Source of the DNA: Nocardioides soli
Lineage (GTDB): Bacteria; Actinomycetota; Actinomycetes; Propionibacteriales; Nocardioidaceae
Length of the DNA stretch: 64,000 nucleotides
Reading direction: 5' to 3'
NCBI RefSeq assembly: GCF_014191495.1
Contig: NZ_JACHWR010000002.1
Location: 868,001 to 932,000 of the forward strand
The notes beneath the pieces are model-generated. The model saw only the letters and a program-made list of their open reading frames with translations. It was not told where the DNA came from and searched no databases. Shown here one piece after another: positions 28,871-37,142 of this stretch (position 1 is the stretch's first letter; every line of letters starts with the position of its first letter). Position numbers and translations under genes: made by a program.

Positions 28871-28933
28871 CATCGACGTCCGCCGCCGACGAACCGGCCC
28901 GCACCGGCCGGCGATCGCAGATGGAGAGCGCCG

Positions 28934-30061
28934 ATGACCCTGCTGGAGCTGCCCGAGTCCGAGGTCTGCGAGACCTTCATGGAGCGCGGCTGGACCGACG
29001 GGCTGCCCGTCGTCGCGCCGACCCCCGACCGGGTGGCCGCGATGCTCGCCACCGTCGGCATGGCGCCCGGCGACGTGGTCGGCGGCATCGCGCGTCGCGG
29101 CCGGGTGCTCACCGCCGAGCTCGCCGCGGTGAACGCCGTGATGGCCGGCTGCGCCCCCGTGCACTTCCCGATCGCGGTGGCCGCCATGGGTGCGGCCCTG
29201 GACCCGGCCTTCAATGCGAACGCGACCTTCACCAGCACCGGCGGCGCGGCGACCTGCATCGTGGTGAGCGGCCCGATGGCGTCCGAGGCCGGGATGAACT
29301 CCGGCGCCAACCTGCTCGGCCCGGGCAACCGCGCCAACCTGACCATCGGCCGGGCCCTCCGCCTGGTCGCCCGCAACGTCTTCGGCGCCGCCAGCGGGGA
29401 CATGGACGCCTCGTCGCTCGGCAACGCCGCCAAGCTCAGCCTCTGCTTCGCCGAGGCCGACCCGCCGGAGCCCTGGCTGCCGCTGCGGGTCCGGCTCGGC
29501 TACGCGCCGGAGGACACCACGGTCACCGTGATGGCCACCGAGGCGTCGCGGCAGATCGCCAACCACCTCTCGGAGGACCCCGTCGGCCTGCTGCGCACGA
29601 TCGCCTCGTCGATACGCGTGCCGGCGACGTTCCCGGTCGGCAAGGGCGGCCAGGGTGTCGTCGTGCTCGGGCCCGAGCACTCCCTCGCGCTGCGCCAGGC
29701 CGGCTGGACCCAACGGCAGGCCGCCGAGCTCCTGGTCGAGGCCAGCCGGATCCACCCCGACGACCTGATCGCCAACGGCGTACCGCTCGAGGTCGACAGC
29801 GCGCACGACATGACCCCCGGCGCCGACGGGCTGCTGCCCTCCCTCGTCTCGCCCGACGACCTCGTCCTAGTCAGCGGCGGCGGCGGCGGTCCCGGGTGGT
29901 CGGCGTACCTCCCGGGCTTCGCGCCGGCGAAGCACAGCCGGGCGGTGACCCGTCGGGTCCGGACGGCGGCCGACGAGTTGCCCGACTGCGGGCCGGACGC
30001 CTGCGAGGTCGACCTCTCGACCTTCTCCGCCACCCTTCACGCCCGAGGAGCAGCGTCATGA
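28934..30061 (+). CDS. Conserved protein, partner of the UGSC-like protein
   Basis: 375 residues of a family I recognise only as a companion of UGSC-type proteins; no enzyme activity can be assigned. Seen: an N-terminal segment MERGWTDGLPVVAPTPDRV, a glycine- and alanine-rich core with TSTGGAATCIVVSGPMASEAG and GPGNRANLTIGRALRLVARN, and a late VLVSGGGGGPGWSAYLPG loop that could bind phosphate or a nucleotide. No signal peptide or membrane segment. GGAG lies seven bases before the ATG, and its stop overlaps the next start (ATGA). The pair may form one complex; expression is probably set by the operator at 28832. Confidence 0.7.
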   Translation: MTLLELPESEVCETFMERGWTDGLPVVAPTPDRVAAMLATVGMAPGDVVGGIARRGRVLTAELAAVNAVMAGCAPVHFPIAVAAMGAALDPAFNANATFTSTGGAATCIVVSGPMASEAGMNSGANLLGPGNRANLTIGRALRLVARNVFGAASGDMDASSLGNAAKLSLCFAEADPPEPWLPLRVRLGYAPEDTTVTVMATEASRQIANHLSEDPVGLLRTIASSIRVPATFPVGKGGQGVVVLGPEHSLALRQAGWTQRQAAELLVEASRIHPDDLIANGVPLEVDSAHDMTPGADGLLPSLVSPDDLVLVSGGGGGPGWSAYLPGFAPAKHSRAVTRRVRTAADELPDCGPDACEVDLSTFSATLHARGAAS

Positions 30062-30627
30062 CCGGTCCCGCCATCCAGGTGCACACCCCCTGCCTGCCCG
30101 AGGTCGAGACCGAGCGGATCCCGCTCGCCGCCCGGCCGGCCCTCCGGGGCGACGCGCCGGCCGACCTGCGGCTCGGCCTGGTCGACAACGGCAAGCCGCG
30201 GGCCCGCGAGCTGCTGCAGCTGCTCGCCGAGGAGCTGCGGGCCCGGCTGCCGATCGTCTCCGTCGAGCTGATCAGCAAGGCGTCGGCGGCCAACCCGATC
30301 GGCGACGAGGAGGCTGAGGCGCTCGCCGCGCGCGTCGACCTGGCCGTCGCGGGCCTCGGCGACTGCGGTGCGTGCACGGCATGCTCGGTGCACGACGCAC
30401 TGCTCCTGGAGCGCAACGGCGTGCCCGCGACCGTGCTCATCACCGACGTCTTCGTGCCCACCGTCGCGCGCTTCTCCGACGTCCTCGGGTCGCCCGGCTA
30501 CCACTCGCTCGTGGTGCCGCACCCGGTCGCGGTCAAGCCGGCCGAGCACCTGCGGCGGCTGGCGGCCGGGGTCGCCGACGCGGCGGTCGACCAGCTGACG
30601 GCGCCCGCGGGCGCCCTCGTCGGATGA
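30058..30627 (+). CDS. UGSC-like (seleno)protein homologue with CGAC motif
   Basis: 189-residue protein. The segment GLGDCGACTACSVHDALLLE (Cys103, Cys106, Cys109) aligns with the G-x-GD-U/C-GSC-T motif that names the UGSC family, where the first position is selenocysteine in some members and cysteine in others. Here both are cysteines and serine is replaced by alanine. LITDVFVPTVARFSDVLG and YHSLVVPHPVA follow, as in the family. The paired cysteines suggest a thiol redox or thiol-adduct role, but none is established. It overlaps both the preceding gene and the TetR gene by four bases. Confidence 0.72.
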   Translation: MTGPAIQVHTPCLPEVETERIPLAARPALRGDAPADLRLGLVDNGKPRARELLQLLAEELRARLPIVSVELISKASAANPIGDEEAEALAARVDLAVAGLGDCGACTACSVHDALLLERNGVPATVLITDVFVPTVARFSDVLGSPGYHSLVVPHPVAVKPAEHLRRLAAGVADAAVDQLTAPAGALVG

Positions 30628-31217
30628 GCGCACCCGGCAGGGAGGCGAGCGACCAGCGCCCGCCGGCTCGCCGGCGCCAGCGCTCGGACGGCCTGCGCAA
30701 CCGGGTGCTGGTCGCCGAGGCGGCGTACGACGTCTTCGCCGAGCACGGGCTGCGGGCGACCGTCTCGCAGGTGGCCGAGCGGGCCGGCGTCGGCAACGCC
30801 ACCGTGTTCCGGCACTTCCCGACCAAGGCCGACCTGCTCGACGAGGTGGCCAGGCGCTGGCTGGGGGACTGGGGTCGCGTGATGCGGCGGCGCCTGGGAG
30901 CGACCCGGCAGGACGCGCTGGCCGACCTGCTGCCGGCGCTCTTCGAGCGGCTCCGGTGCGACCGGTTCACCCTGGACGTGCTCCGGGCCGCGTCCCTGCA
31001 CCCCGAGGTCGAGCGCGCCCGGCAGGAGACCGAGCTGCTCTTCACCGCGGCGCTGCTCCGCGCGATCGACGACGGCCAGGTCCGTGCGGACATCACCTAC
31101 GCCGACATGGCGGTGCTCGTCCTCGGCGTGGCGGGTCAGCTCGCCGACTTCGGGGACTTCGACCCCGACCGCTGGCATCGGCACGCGATGCTCACCTGGG
31201 CCGCGATCAGGGTCTGA
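30624..31217 (+). CDS. TetR/AcrR family transcriptional regulator
   Basis: 197-residue repressor. The N-terminal helix-turn-helix (about residues 25-70) contains LVAEAAYDVFAEHGLRATVSQVAERAGVGNATVFRHFPTK in frame with the usual TetR spacing (position 30 onward, key residues Gly, Thr, Val, Tyr/Phe). The C-terminal two thirds are helical and specific to its ligand. It is the last gene of the UGSC operon, translated from an ATG that overlaps the previous stop, so it probably regulates its own operon through the inverted repeat at 28832-28860. Confidence 0.87.
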   Translation: MSAPGREASDQRPPARRRQRSDGLRNRVLVAEAAYDVFAEHGLRATVSQVAERAGVGNATVFRHFPTKADLLDEVARRWLGDWGRVMRRRLGATRQDALADLLPALFERLRCDRFTLDVLRAASLHPEVERARQETELLFTAALLRAIDDGQVRADITYADMAVLVLGVAGQLADFGDFDPDRWHRHAMLTWAAIRV

Positions 31218-31221
31218 GCCC

Positions 31222-31257
31222 CGGTCACCGCTCCGGTCACTGCTTCGGTCACTGCTC
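31222..31257. repeat. Three tandem 12-base repeats
   Basis: CGGTCACCGCTC, CGGTCACTGCTT and CGGTCACTGCTC follow one another directly between the convergent TetR and MaoC genes; the third copy covers the MaoC stop codon. Probably replication-slippage sequence. Confidence 0.8.
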
Positions 31258-31707
31258 GGTGGGGCGCTTGAGCATCAGGCCGGCCCGGTGGGCGATGTGG
31301 ACGACCTCGTCACGCTGGTTGTAGCCGCGGTGCTCGAAGTAGACGATGCCGGAGTCGGTGCGGCTCTTGGACTCGCGCTTGTCCAGGATCGTCGACTCGG
31401 CGCGCAGGGTGTCGCCGTGGAAGACCGGGTGGGGGAAGTCGAACTTCGTGTAGCCCAGGTTGCCCAGGGTGGTGCCCATGGTGAGGTCGTAGACGATCAT
31501 CCCGCCGATCAGACCGGCGGTGTAGAGGCTGTTCATCAGCCGCTGTCCGTGCGGCTGGGTCTTCATGTACTCCGCGTCCAGGTGGATGGGCGCCGGGTTC
31601 ATGGTGATGGAGGTGAACAGGATGTTGTCCATCTCCGTGACGGTGCGGCTCCAGGGGTGCTTGAACTCCTGGCCGGCCTCGAACTCCTCGAACCACATGC
31701 CGGGCAT
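31249..31707 (-). CDS. MaoC family dehydratase
   Basis: 152-residue hot-dog-fold enzyme of the MaoC (R-specific enoyl-CoA hydratase) family. The hydratase signature is visible as the aspartate-histidine region NPAPIHLDAEYMK (about residues 37-50), together with LMNSLYTAGLIGGMIV and FPHPVFHGDTLRAES. It adds water to, or removes it from, an enoyl-CoA. Separated by a 61-base AT-rich gap from the MFS gene upstream on the same strand, so it probably has its own promoter, which includes ATCATAAGCAT at 31750-31760. Substrate unknown. Confidence 0.87.
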   Translation of the reverse strand: MPGMWFEEFEAGQEFKHPWSRTVTEMDNILFTSITMNPAPIHLDAEYMKTQPHGQRLMNSLYTAGLIGGMIVYDLTMGTTLGNLGYTKFDFPHPVFHGDTLRAESTILDKRESKSRTDSGIVYFEHRGYNQRDEVVHIAHRAGLMLKRPTEQ

Positions 31708-31745
31708 CGCGGGTCTCCTCTCATGGGGGGTCGTTGCAAGTCTAG

Positions 31746-31769
31746 TGCAATCATAAGCATAGATTTGCC
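31746..31769 (-). promoter_or_regulatory. AT-rich promoter or operator of the MaoC gene
   Basis: On the minus strand this reads CTTATGATTGC, preceded by CAAATCTATG. It is one of the TGATAA/TTATGATT-type elements of the right half of the window and lies 39-62 bases upstream of the MaoC start. Confidence 0.4.
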
Positions 31770-33001
31770 TACTTCGGGGTGTCGCCCCAGCGCGGTTGCC
31801 CCGCGGGGCGCATCCGGATCAGCAGCGGCAGGCTCAGCACGCTGACCGCGGCGCACACGCCGAAGCCCGGCACCAGGGAGCCCGTCGCGTCCTTCAGCGC
31901 ACCCATCAGGAACGGCGCGGCGCCGCCCGCGGTGAAGGAGAACAGCATGCACATCGAGCTCAGGCGCGTCGCGTCCTGCGGAGACGTGGCCTCGTCCTGG
32001 ACCTTGACCAGGGCGAGGGTGCTCGCGCCGCCGATGCCGAAACCGGCCAGCAGCGCGCCCGGCAGTGCCCAGTCGTGGGGCTCCCAGGTGAGCATCAGCG
32101 TGCCCACCGTCGAGGCGACCATGGCGGTGGCGAAGACGCCGCGACGTCCGCGGATCCGGTCGGTGAGCGGGGCCAGGGTGAGGATCGAGAGGAACTGGAC
32201 CAGCTGGAAGCAGACCAGGTAGACGGCCGCGGTCGTCGGGTCGATGCCGTGGTCGACGAACAGCGTCGGCAGCCACGCGATCACCCCGAAGCCGAGGAAC
32301 ATCGGCACGCTGTAGACGACGGTGACGAACCAGGCGCGTCCCTCGCGCAGGGGCAGTGCCAGCCGCTCCCGCGGGCCCGTGGTGCGGGGGATGCCCAGGC
32401 CGCGCAGGGAGAGGACGACGAGGGCGGCGACGAGCAGCAGTGCGCCGACGCCCCACAGCGACAGCGTGAAGCGCCACCCGGCGCGGTCGGTGATCGGCTG
32501 CGCCGTACCGGCGGCGAGCGCGACCCCGAGGGCCATGGAGGTGGAGTAGACCCCGGTGCCGAGCCCGCGCAGGCGCGGCAGGTGGTGGCTGATGAACGCC
32601 GGCGCCAGCGTCGAGATCGCGCCCAGGAACACGCCGATGAGGCCCGCCGTGACCACCAGCGGCACCGCCGTGCCGATCACCAGGCGCGAGAGCTCGGCGA
32701 GGCCGAGGACGGCGAACAGCGAGATCATCGCCCGGTCGGCGCCGACCCGGCTGGCCAGGGCGTGGCCGAGCGGAGCGCCCGCCGCCATCGCGAGCACCGA
32801 GAGCGAGGTGAGCAGGCTCGCCGTGGTGGCGTTCATGCCCAGGTCCTCGCTGATCACCGGGATCAGCGGCGGGGTCACGCCGAAGATCGCCCGGACGTTC
32901 ACCCCGATCGCGACGACCAGGGCCAGGGCGACCCAGGGCGAGAGCCGGCCCGGGCGCGTGTCGCGGCGTCCTCGCGGAAGCGTGCCCAGGCTGAGCTCCA
33001 C
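31769..33001 (-). CDS. MFS transporter, CynX/NimT type
   Basis: 410-residue major facilitator with about 12 hydrophobic segments. The first helix region VNVRAIFGVTPPLIPVISEDLG and the sequence TSLSVLAMAAGAPLGHALASRVGADRA are typical of the CynX/NimT (cyanate, nitroimidazole) branch. Last gene of the minus-strand operon with P450 and ferredoxin reductase, starting four bases after the reductase stop. It probably moves the P450 substrate or product, but direction is not predictable. Confidence 0.85.
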   Translation of the reverse strand: MELSLGTLPRGRRDTRPGRLSPWVALALVVAIGVNVRAIFGVTPPLIPVISEDLGMNATTASLLTSLSVLAMAAGAPLGHALASRVGADRAMISLFAVLGLAELSRLVIGTAVPLVVTAGLIGVFLGAISTLAPAFISHHLPRLRGLGTGVYSTSMALGVALAAGTAQPITDRAGWRFTLSLWGVGALLLVAALVVLSLRGLGIPRTTGPRERLALPLREGRAWFVTVVYSVPMFLGFGVIAWLPTLFVDHGIDPTTAAVYLVCFQLVQFLSILTLAPLTDRIRGRRGVFATAMVASTVGTLMLTWEPHDWALPGALLAGFGIGGASTLALVKVQDEATSPQDATRLSSMCMLFSFTAGGAAPFLMGALKDATGSLVPGFGVCAAVSVLSLPLLIRMRPAGQPRWGDTPK

Positions 33002-33005
33002 CGGG

Positions 33006-34187
33006 TCAGCCCAGGGCTTCGACGGGTCCGCCGACGGCGGTCCGCGCCCGCACGACGTCCTTGCTGGCGTCGACGCCGAGCCACGCGGTCAGCACGCCGT
33101 CGCGGCTCCACCGTGCCCGCGCGAGCGCGCCGTCGTCGTCCCGCTCGACGCTCAGCTCGTCGCCGGGGGCGTGCGAGCCGACGTACTGCAGCTTGCGCCC
33201 GAACAGGTCGGACCAGAAGTAGGGGACCGGGTCGTGCTCGGGGCCCTCGGCCCAGTCGAGCAGGCTCGCGGCGGCGGCGGTCGCGACCATGCTCGCCTCG
33301 TCCCAGTGCTCGACGAGCCGGTGCGAGCCGGTGTGCCGCGACCAGCGCTGCGCCACGTCGCCGAGGGCGACGACCCCCGGCACGCTGGTGCGCAGCCGGG
33401 CGTCGACCAGGATGCCGCGGTCGGTCCGCAGCCCGGAGTCCGCCAGCCAGGCCAGGTCGGGGCGTACGCCGATCCCGGTGACCACGACCTCGGCGGGGAG
33501 CACCTCGCCGTCGGCGAGGTGGACGCCGTCGGACTCGACGGAGGCGACCGCCGTGCTGGTGCGCAGGTCGATCCCGGCCCACCAGGCGCGGGTGCTGGCG
33601 CCGACCACGGGGCCGATCGCCCCGGCGAAGGGCTCCGCGGCGTACTCCACGCAGGTGACCCGGCAGCCCGCCGCGAGCGCCGTGGTGGCGACTTCGGCGC
33701 CGATCCAGCTGGCGCCGACGATGACCACCCTGGCCCCGGGCGTCAGCCGGCGTCGCAGGGCGAGCGCGTCGTCGAGGGTGCGGAGCGTGAGCTGGGCTCC
33801 CGACCCCGGGAGCCTGATCGGCGTCGCCCCGGTGGCGATCGCCAGCGCGTCGTAGGCCAGTTCGCCGTCGCCGTCGCCGGCGTCGGTGCGCAGGGTGCGG
33901 GCGCCGGCGTCGAGGCCGGTGGCCCGGGTGCCCAGCCGCAGGTCGACGTCGAGCTTCTCGACGTCGAAGGGCAGCGGTGCGTCGTCGCGGCTGCCGGAGA
34001 GCACCTGCTTCGACAGCGGCGGGCGGTCGTACGGCGGATGGTGCTCCGCGCTCACCACCGTGATCCGGCCGGCGAACCTCTTGCGGCGCAGCGCTCCGAC
34101 GAGGCGTGCGGTGGCCAGGCCACCACCCACGACCACGACGTGGCCGGACTCGGGGTCCAGGGTGTGGCCGGCAGCGGCCCGGTTCAC
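33006..34187 (-). CDS. NAD(P)/FAD-dependent ferredoxin reductase
   Basis: 393-residue reductase of the rubredoxin/ferredoxin reductase type that supplies class I P450 systems. FAD-binding VVVVGGGLATARLVGALR is near residue 17, PPYDRPPLSK is the family signature, the NAD-binding loop is VVIVGASWIGAEVATTAL (about 155), and VPGVVALGDVAQ is the second FAD motif. Its start overlaps the P450 stop by four bases, so the two are coupled. Electron flow would be NAD(P)H to this protein, then to the [3Fe-4S] ferredoxin at 35557, then to the P450. Confidence 0.9.
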   Translation of the reverse strand: MNRAAAGHTLDPESGHVVVVGGGLATARLVGALRRKRFAGRITVVSAEHHPPYDRPPLSKQVLSGSRDDAPLPFDVEKLDVDLRLGTRATGLDAGARTLRTDAGDGDGELAYDALAIATGATPIRLPGSGAQLTLRTLDDALALRRRLTPGARVVIVGASWIGAEVATTALAAGCRVTCVEYAAEPFAGAIGPVVGASTRAWWAGIDLRTSTAVASVESDGVHLADGEVLPAEVVVTGIGVRPDLAWLADSGLRTDRGILVDARLRTSVPGVVALGDVAQRWSRHTGSHRLVEHWDEASMVATAAAASLLDWAEGPEHDPVPYFWSDLFGRKLQYVGSHAPGDELSVERDDDGALARARWSRDGVLTAWLGVDASKDVVRARTAVGGPVEALG

Positions 34188-35458
34188 GCGCCGATCTTGG
34201 TGTAGTGGTCGGCGAACAGCGGCGTGTCGCCCAGCAGCCGCTCGCCCGGCGTGAAGGTCACCGGGATCGAGTGGAAGCCGGCGTTGGTGCCCTGGTCGGG
34301 GTAGGTCACCAGGCGGTCCATGTCGACGACGTAGTCGCCCATCCGGGCCAGGACCTGGCGGATCATCTCCCGGGCCATCGCCTTGCCGAGGTGGGAGCCG
34401 GCGCAGCGGTGGATGCCGAGCCCGAAGGCGACGTGCCGGTTGGGCCAGCGGGTGATGTCGACCTCGTCGGGGCTCTCGAACTGCTCGGCGTCGCGGTTGG
34501 CCGAGGCCCAGGACAGCAGCGCCCGGTCGCCCGAGCGCACCGGGCAGCCCTGGAAGTCGGTGTCCTGGAGGATGGTGCGGGCCAGGGCCTGGGTGGGGGA
34601 GAAGACCCGGAGGAACTCCTCGACCGCGATGTCGACCATGGACGGGTCGTCGATGAGCCGCTGGCGCTGGTCGGGGTTCTCGTAGAGCCAGACCAGCGAC
34701 TGGGTGACCAGCGAGGCGGTGGTGCCGACGCCGCCGGAGATGACGAGCTCGAGGATCGAGTAGATCTCGTCGTCGGTCATCGTGCGGTCGTCGACGTCGA
34801 CGTTGATGAAGTGGGTCGTCGCGTCGGTGCCGGGGTTCTCGCGGCGGTAGGCGATGTGGTCGCGGACGGTCCTGCTCACCCAGGGGACCGCGACCTCCGC
34901 CGCGTGCACGTACTCCGGGGTGCCCGGCGCGGCCGAGACCAGGGTGTGCATCGCGTCGACGTAGTTCTTGTACTCCGAGGGGTCCAGGCCGAGCCAGTCG
35001 ATGGTGACCGCGGCCGGCACTGCGGCGACGATGGCCAGGTCGGCGTTGCCCTTCTCGATGATGGTGTCGATGAAGCCGGTGACGTAGTGCTTGATCACCC
35101 CGTCGAGGTTCTCCACGGCCGCAGGTGCGGTGACCTTGTTGACGGCCTTGCGGTACGGACGGAAGTCCGGCGGGTCCAGCTCGATCGGGATGTGGAAGGC
35201 GGTCGGCGCCTTGGGGATGGTCACCGACAGGCCGGGGCCGCCGTACTCGTCGTGGCGCGCGGAGGAGAAGATCTCGTCGTCGCGAGACGCCTCGAAGACC
35301 GCCTTGTAGTCCGCGAGCACCCAGAACCCACCGTGCGCGTCCGTCCAGGAGACCGGGGTCTCCTCGCGGAGCTTGCGGTAGTTCGCCACGTGGTTCTTCG
35401 CGTGGTCCGCCGAGTGGTGGTCGAAGTGAACAACGGGGCAGCGCGGCTGGTCCGACAT
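34184..35458 (-). CDS. Cytochrome P450
   Basis: 424-residue soluble bacterial P450 that inserts one oxygen atom into a C-H or similar bond. The heme ligand is Cys352 in FGLGIHRCAGSHLG, and the ExxR pair is in EEFLRV. The I-helix reads ISGGVGTTASL: the residue usually acidic (Asp/Glu before the conserved Thr) is Gly245. The ATG at 35458 is chosen because GGAGG lies ten bases upstream; an in-frame TTG at 35467 would leave no room for it. Operon with a ferredoxin reductase and an MFS protein, divergent from the ferredoxin gene. The substrate is probably that of the surrounding acyl-CoA pathway. Confidence 0.93.
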   Translation of the reverse strand: MSDQPRCPVVHFDHHSADHAKNHVANYRKLREETPVSWTDAHGGFWVLADYKAVFEASRDDEIFSSARHDEYGGPGLSVTIPKAPTAFHIPIELDPPDFRPYRKAVNKVTAPAAVENLDGVIKHYVTGFIDTIIEKGNADLAIVAAVPAAVTIDWLGLDPSEYKNYVDAMHTLVSAAPGTPEYVHAAEVAVPWVSRTVRDHIAYRRENPGTDATTHFINVDVDDRTMTDDEIYSILELVISGGVGTTASLVTQSLVWLYENPDQRQRLIDDPSMVDIAVEEFLRVFSPTQALARTILQDTDFQGCPVRSGDRALLSWASANRDAEQFESPDEVDITRWPNRHVAFGLGIHRCAGSHLGKAMAREMIRQVLARMGDYVVDMDRLVTYPDQGTNAGFHSIPVTFTPGERLLGDTPLFADHYTKIGA

Positions 35459-35503
35459 CGGGTTCAATCCTCCGTGGTTGCCAAGGGGCTTCCTTGAGTG
35501 AGC

Positions 35504-35523
35504 ATGATCATGATAATAGTTAT
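35504..35523. promoter_or_regulatory. TGATAA-type motif between P450 and ferredoxin
   Basis: ATGATCATGATAATAGTTAT lies near the middle of the 98-base divergent gap, 46 bases from the P450 start and 34 from the ferredoxin start. It contains two overlapping near-palindromic words (ATGATCAT and TGATAATA). A single bound regulator here could control both directions, which would keep P450 and ferredoxin in step. Confidence 0.5.
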
Positions 35524-35556
35524 ACCCAGCATCACGTCAAGGGAGAGGACCCATCC

Positions 35557-35754
35557 ATGCGAGTTGTAGCCGACCTCGACAAGTGCCAGGGGCACGGTCT
35601 CTGCCGGATGTCCGCCCCCGACGTCTTCGACCTCACCGTCGACGAGGGCCAGGTGATCGTGAAGTTCGACGGCGAGATCCCCGCCGAGCTCGAGGACGCC
35701 GCCGCCCTCGGCGTCGAGTCGTGCCCGGAGATCGCGCTGAGCATCGTGGAGTGA
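35557..35754 (+). CDS. [3Fe-4S] ferredoxin
   Basis: 65-residue ferredoxin of the P450-partner type. Three cluster cysteines are seen: Cys10 and Cys16 in DKCQGHGLCRMSAPDVF and Cys56 in ESCPE. The usual second-position cysteine is replaced (CQGHGLC), as in [3Fe-4S] forms. The ATG at 35557 gives the standard MRVVADLDKC start; a longer frame from 35494 has an unlikely His-rich leader that runs over the operator region. GGGAGAGGA precedes it. Carries electrons from the reductase at 33006 to the P450 at 34184 though coded on the opposite strand. Confidence 0.92.
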   Translation: MRVVADLDKCQGHGLCRMSAPDVFDLTVDEGQVIVKFDGEIPAELEDAAALGVESCPEIALSIVE

Positions 35755-35788
35755 CCCGCTCCGGACGCGGCAGGGCGCGGGTCGCCGC

Positions 35789-37027
35789 GTGAGCGACCGG
35801 CGCCCGTCGGGGCGCGGGGTGGCGCTCCTCGCCTTCGCGCTGCTCGGCACGTCGGTGGCGGTGGTGTCCCTGGTCGGGCTGCTGTCGGTGGAGCTCACCG
35901 CCGACCTGGGTTTCGGTGACGCCGGGCTCGGTGTGGTCGTCTCGGCCTTCTGGCTGGTCACCTCGATCGCGGCCCCGGTCGCGGGCCGCTGGATCGACCG
36001 GCGCGGCTGGCCCCTCGGTGCCTCCCTGGGGGGAGCGGTGTGCGCGGTCTGTCTCGGCGCCTGCGTGCTGCTGGTCGACTCCTGGGCCGGGCTCCTCGTG
36101 GTGCTCGCCGTCGCCGGGATCGGCTACGGCCTCTGCTCGCCGACGAGCAACCTGCTGGTGATGACCGCCGTCCCGGCGCGCCGCCAGGCCTCGGCCCTGG
36201 GGCTCAAGCAGACTGCGCCACCGGTGCTGCTGGCCGTCGCCGGTGCCACGCTGCCGGCGTTCGCGCACAGCCAAGGCTGGCGGGCGGCGATGGCCGTGGG
36301 GCTGACCCTCCCGTTCGCCGTGCTGGTCGGATCGCGGCTGCTGGTCGCGCGCGGCGCGCCGACGGGCCGCCCGGCGCCGTCCTCGCAGGGCGCCGTCGAC
36401 GCGGTGCGGGCGACGGGCGAGCGTCGTCCCGCGCCGCTGCGGACCGTGCCCGTCGTGGTGGCCGCCGGCCTGGGCACGCTCTCGGTGGCGACCATCACCG
36501 GCTTCGCGGTCCTCACCCTGGTCGGCGCGGGGCTCGCGCCGGTCGCCGCGGCCGGTGTGGTGTCGGTGGGCAGCCTCCTCGCCGTCCTGGTGCGTCTGGG
36601 GTCGGGCTGGTTCCTCGACGCCCGGCCCGCCGACGACCTGACGCCCCTGCTGCTGGTGATGGGGGTCGCGGGCCTGGCTCTGGCGATGGTGGCGGCCGGG
36701 ACCGCCTTCGGCGGCACGGGCTGGCTGGTGGTCTCGGGCGTCGTGCTCAGCCTGGTCGCGGCCTGGACCTGGCCGGCCCTCCTGCTCCTGGCCGTGGTTC
36801 GGCGCGCCTCGGGGCCCGGCGCGGCGAGCGGGCTGCTGCAGCTGGGCAGCGGGCTCGGCTCCGCCGTGGGACCGATGGGCTTCGGCCTGCTCTCGCAGGC
36901 GGGTGGCCGCGACTGGGCGTGGCTGGCGATGGCCGTCTCCACCGTCGTGGCGATGGTGCTGGTGCGGCGGGCCGCGCCGCCTCGGGCGGACCTGATCGGT
37001 CCCGCCGCGTCCCTGTCCAGCGCCTGA
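35789..37027 (+). CDS. MFS transporter
   Basis: 412-residue major facilitator with about 12 hydrophobic segments. The helix 2-3 loop is AGRWIDRRGWPLG and the first helix ALLGTSVAVVSLVGLLSVELTADLG. GTG start 34 bases after the ferredoxin stop, so it may be read from the same promoter. No substrate can be assigned; the neighbourhood suggests uptake or efflux of the compound oxidised by the P450. Confidence 0.83.
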   Translation: MSDRRPSGRGVALLAFALLGTSVAVVSLVGLLSVELTADLGFGDAGLGVVVSAFWLVTSIAAPVAGRWIDRRGWPLGASLGGAVCAVCLGACVLLVDSWAGLLVVLAVAGIGYGLCSPTSNLLVMTAVPARRQASALGLKQTAPPVLLAVAGATLPAFAHSQGWRAAMAVGLTLPFAVLVGSRLLVARGAPTGRPAPSSQGAVDAVRATGERRPAPLRTVPVVVAAGLGTLSVATITGFAVLTLVGAGLAPVAAAGVVSVGSLLAVLVRLGSGWFLDARPADDLTPLLLVMGVAGLALAMVAAGTAFGGTGWLVVSGVVLSLVAAWTWPALLLLAVVRRASGPGAASGLLQLGSGLGSAVGPMGFGLLSQAGGRDWAWLAMAVSTVVAMVLVRRAAPPRADLIGPAASLSSA

Positions 37028-37065
37028 GCGGGTCGAGCCGGAGGGGGTGACAGTGCCCGCGACAT

Positions 37066-37082
37066 AGTGATAATAGTGATAA
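37066..37082 (+). promoter_or_regulatory. TGATAA direct repeat upstream of acyl-CoA dehydrogenase operon
   Basis: AGTGATAATAGTGATAA is a direct repeat of AGTGATAA, 60-77 bases before the acyl-CoA dehydrogenase start, in a GC-rich surrounding. It belongs to the motif family found at other promoters of this region. It could also be read as a -10 box (GATAAT). Confidence 0.5.
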
Positions 37083-37142
37083 GGAACTTCCGGATGGCAC
37101 CGACCCCCGCGCGCCGCCGGCACCCCGAGACCAGGAGGATCC

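Noticed and set aside
30361..30384. Selenocysteine codon in the UGSC-like gene
   Set aside because: Both cysteine positions are TGC codons and there is no in-frame TGA, so it is a cysteine form.
35494..35556. Longer ferredoxin starting at 35494
   Set aside because: The added 21 residues (His-rich) run across the operator-like motif and the ribosome site lies just before the ATG at 35557.
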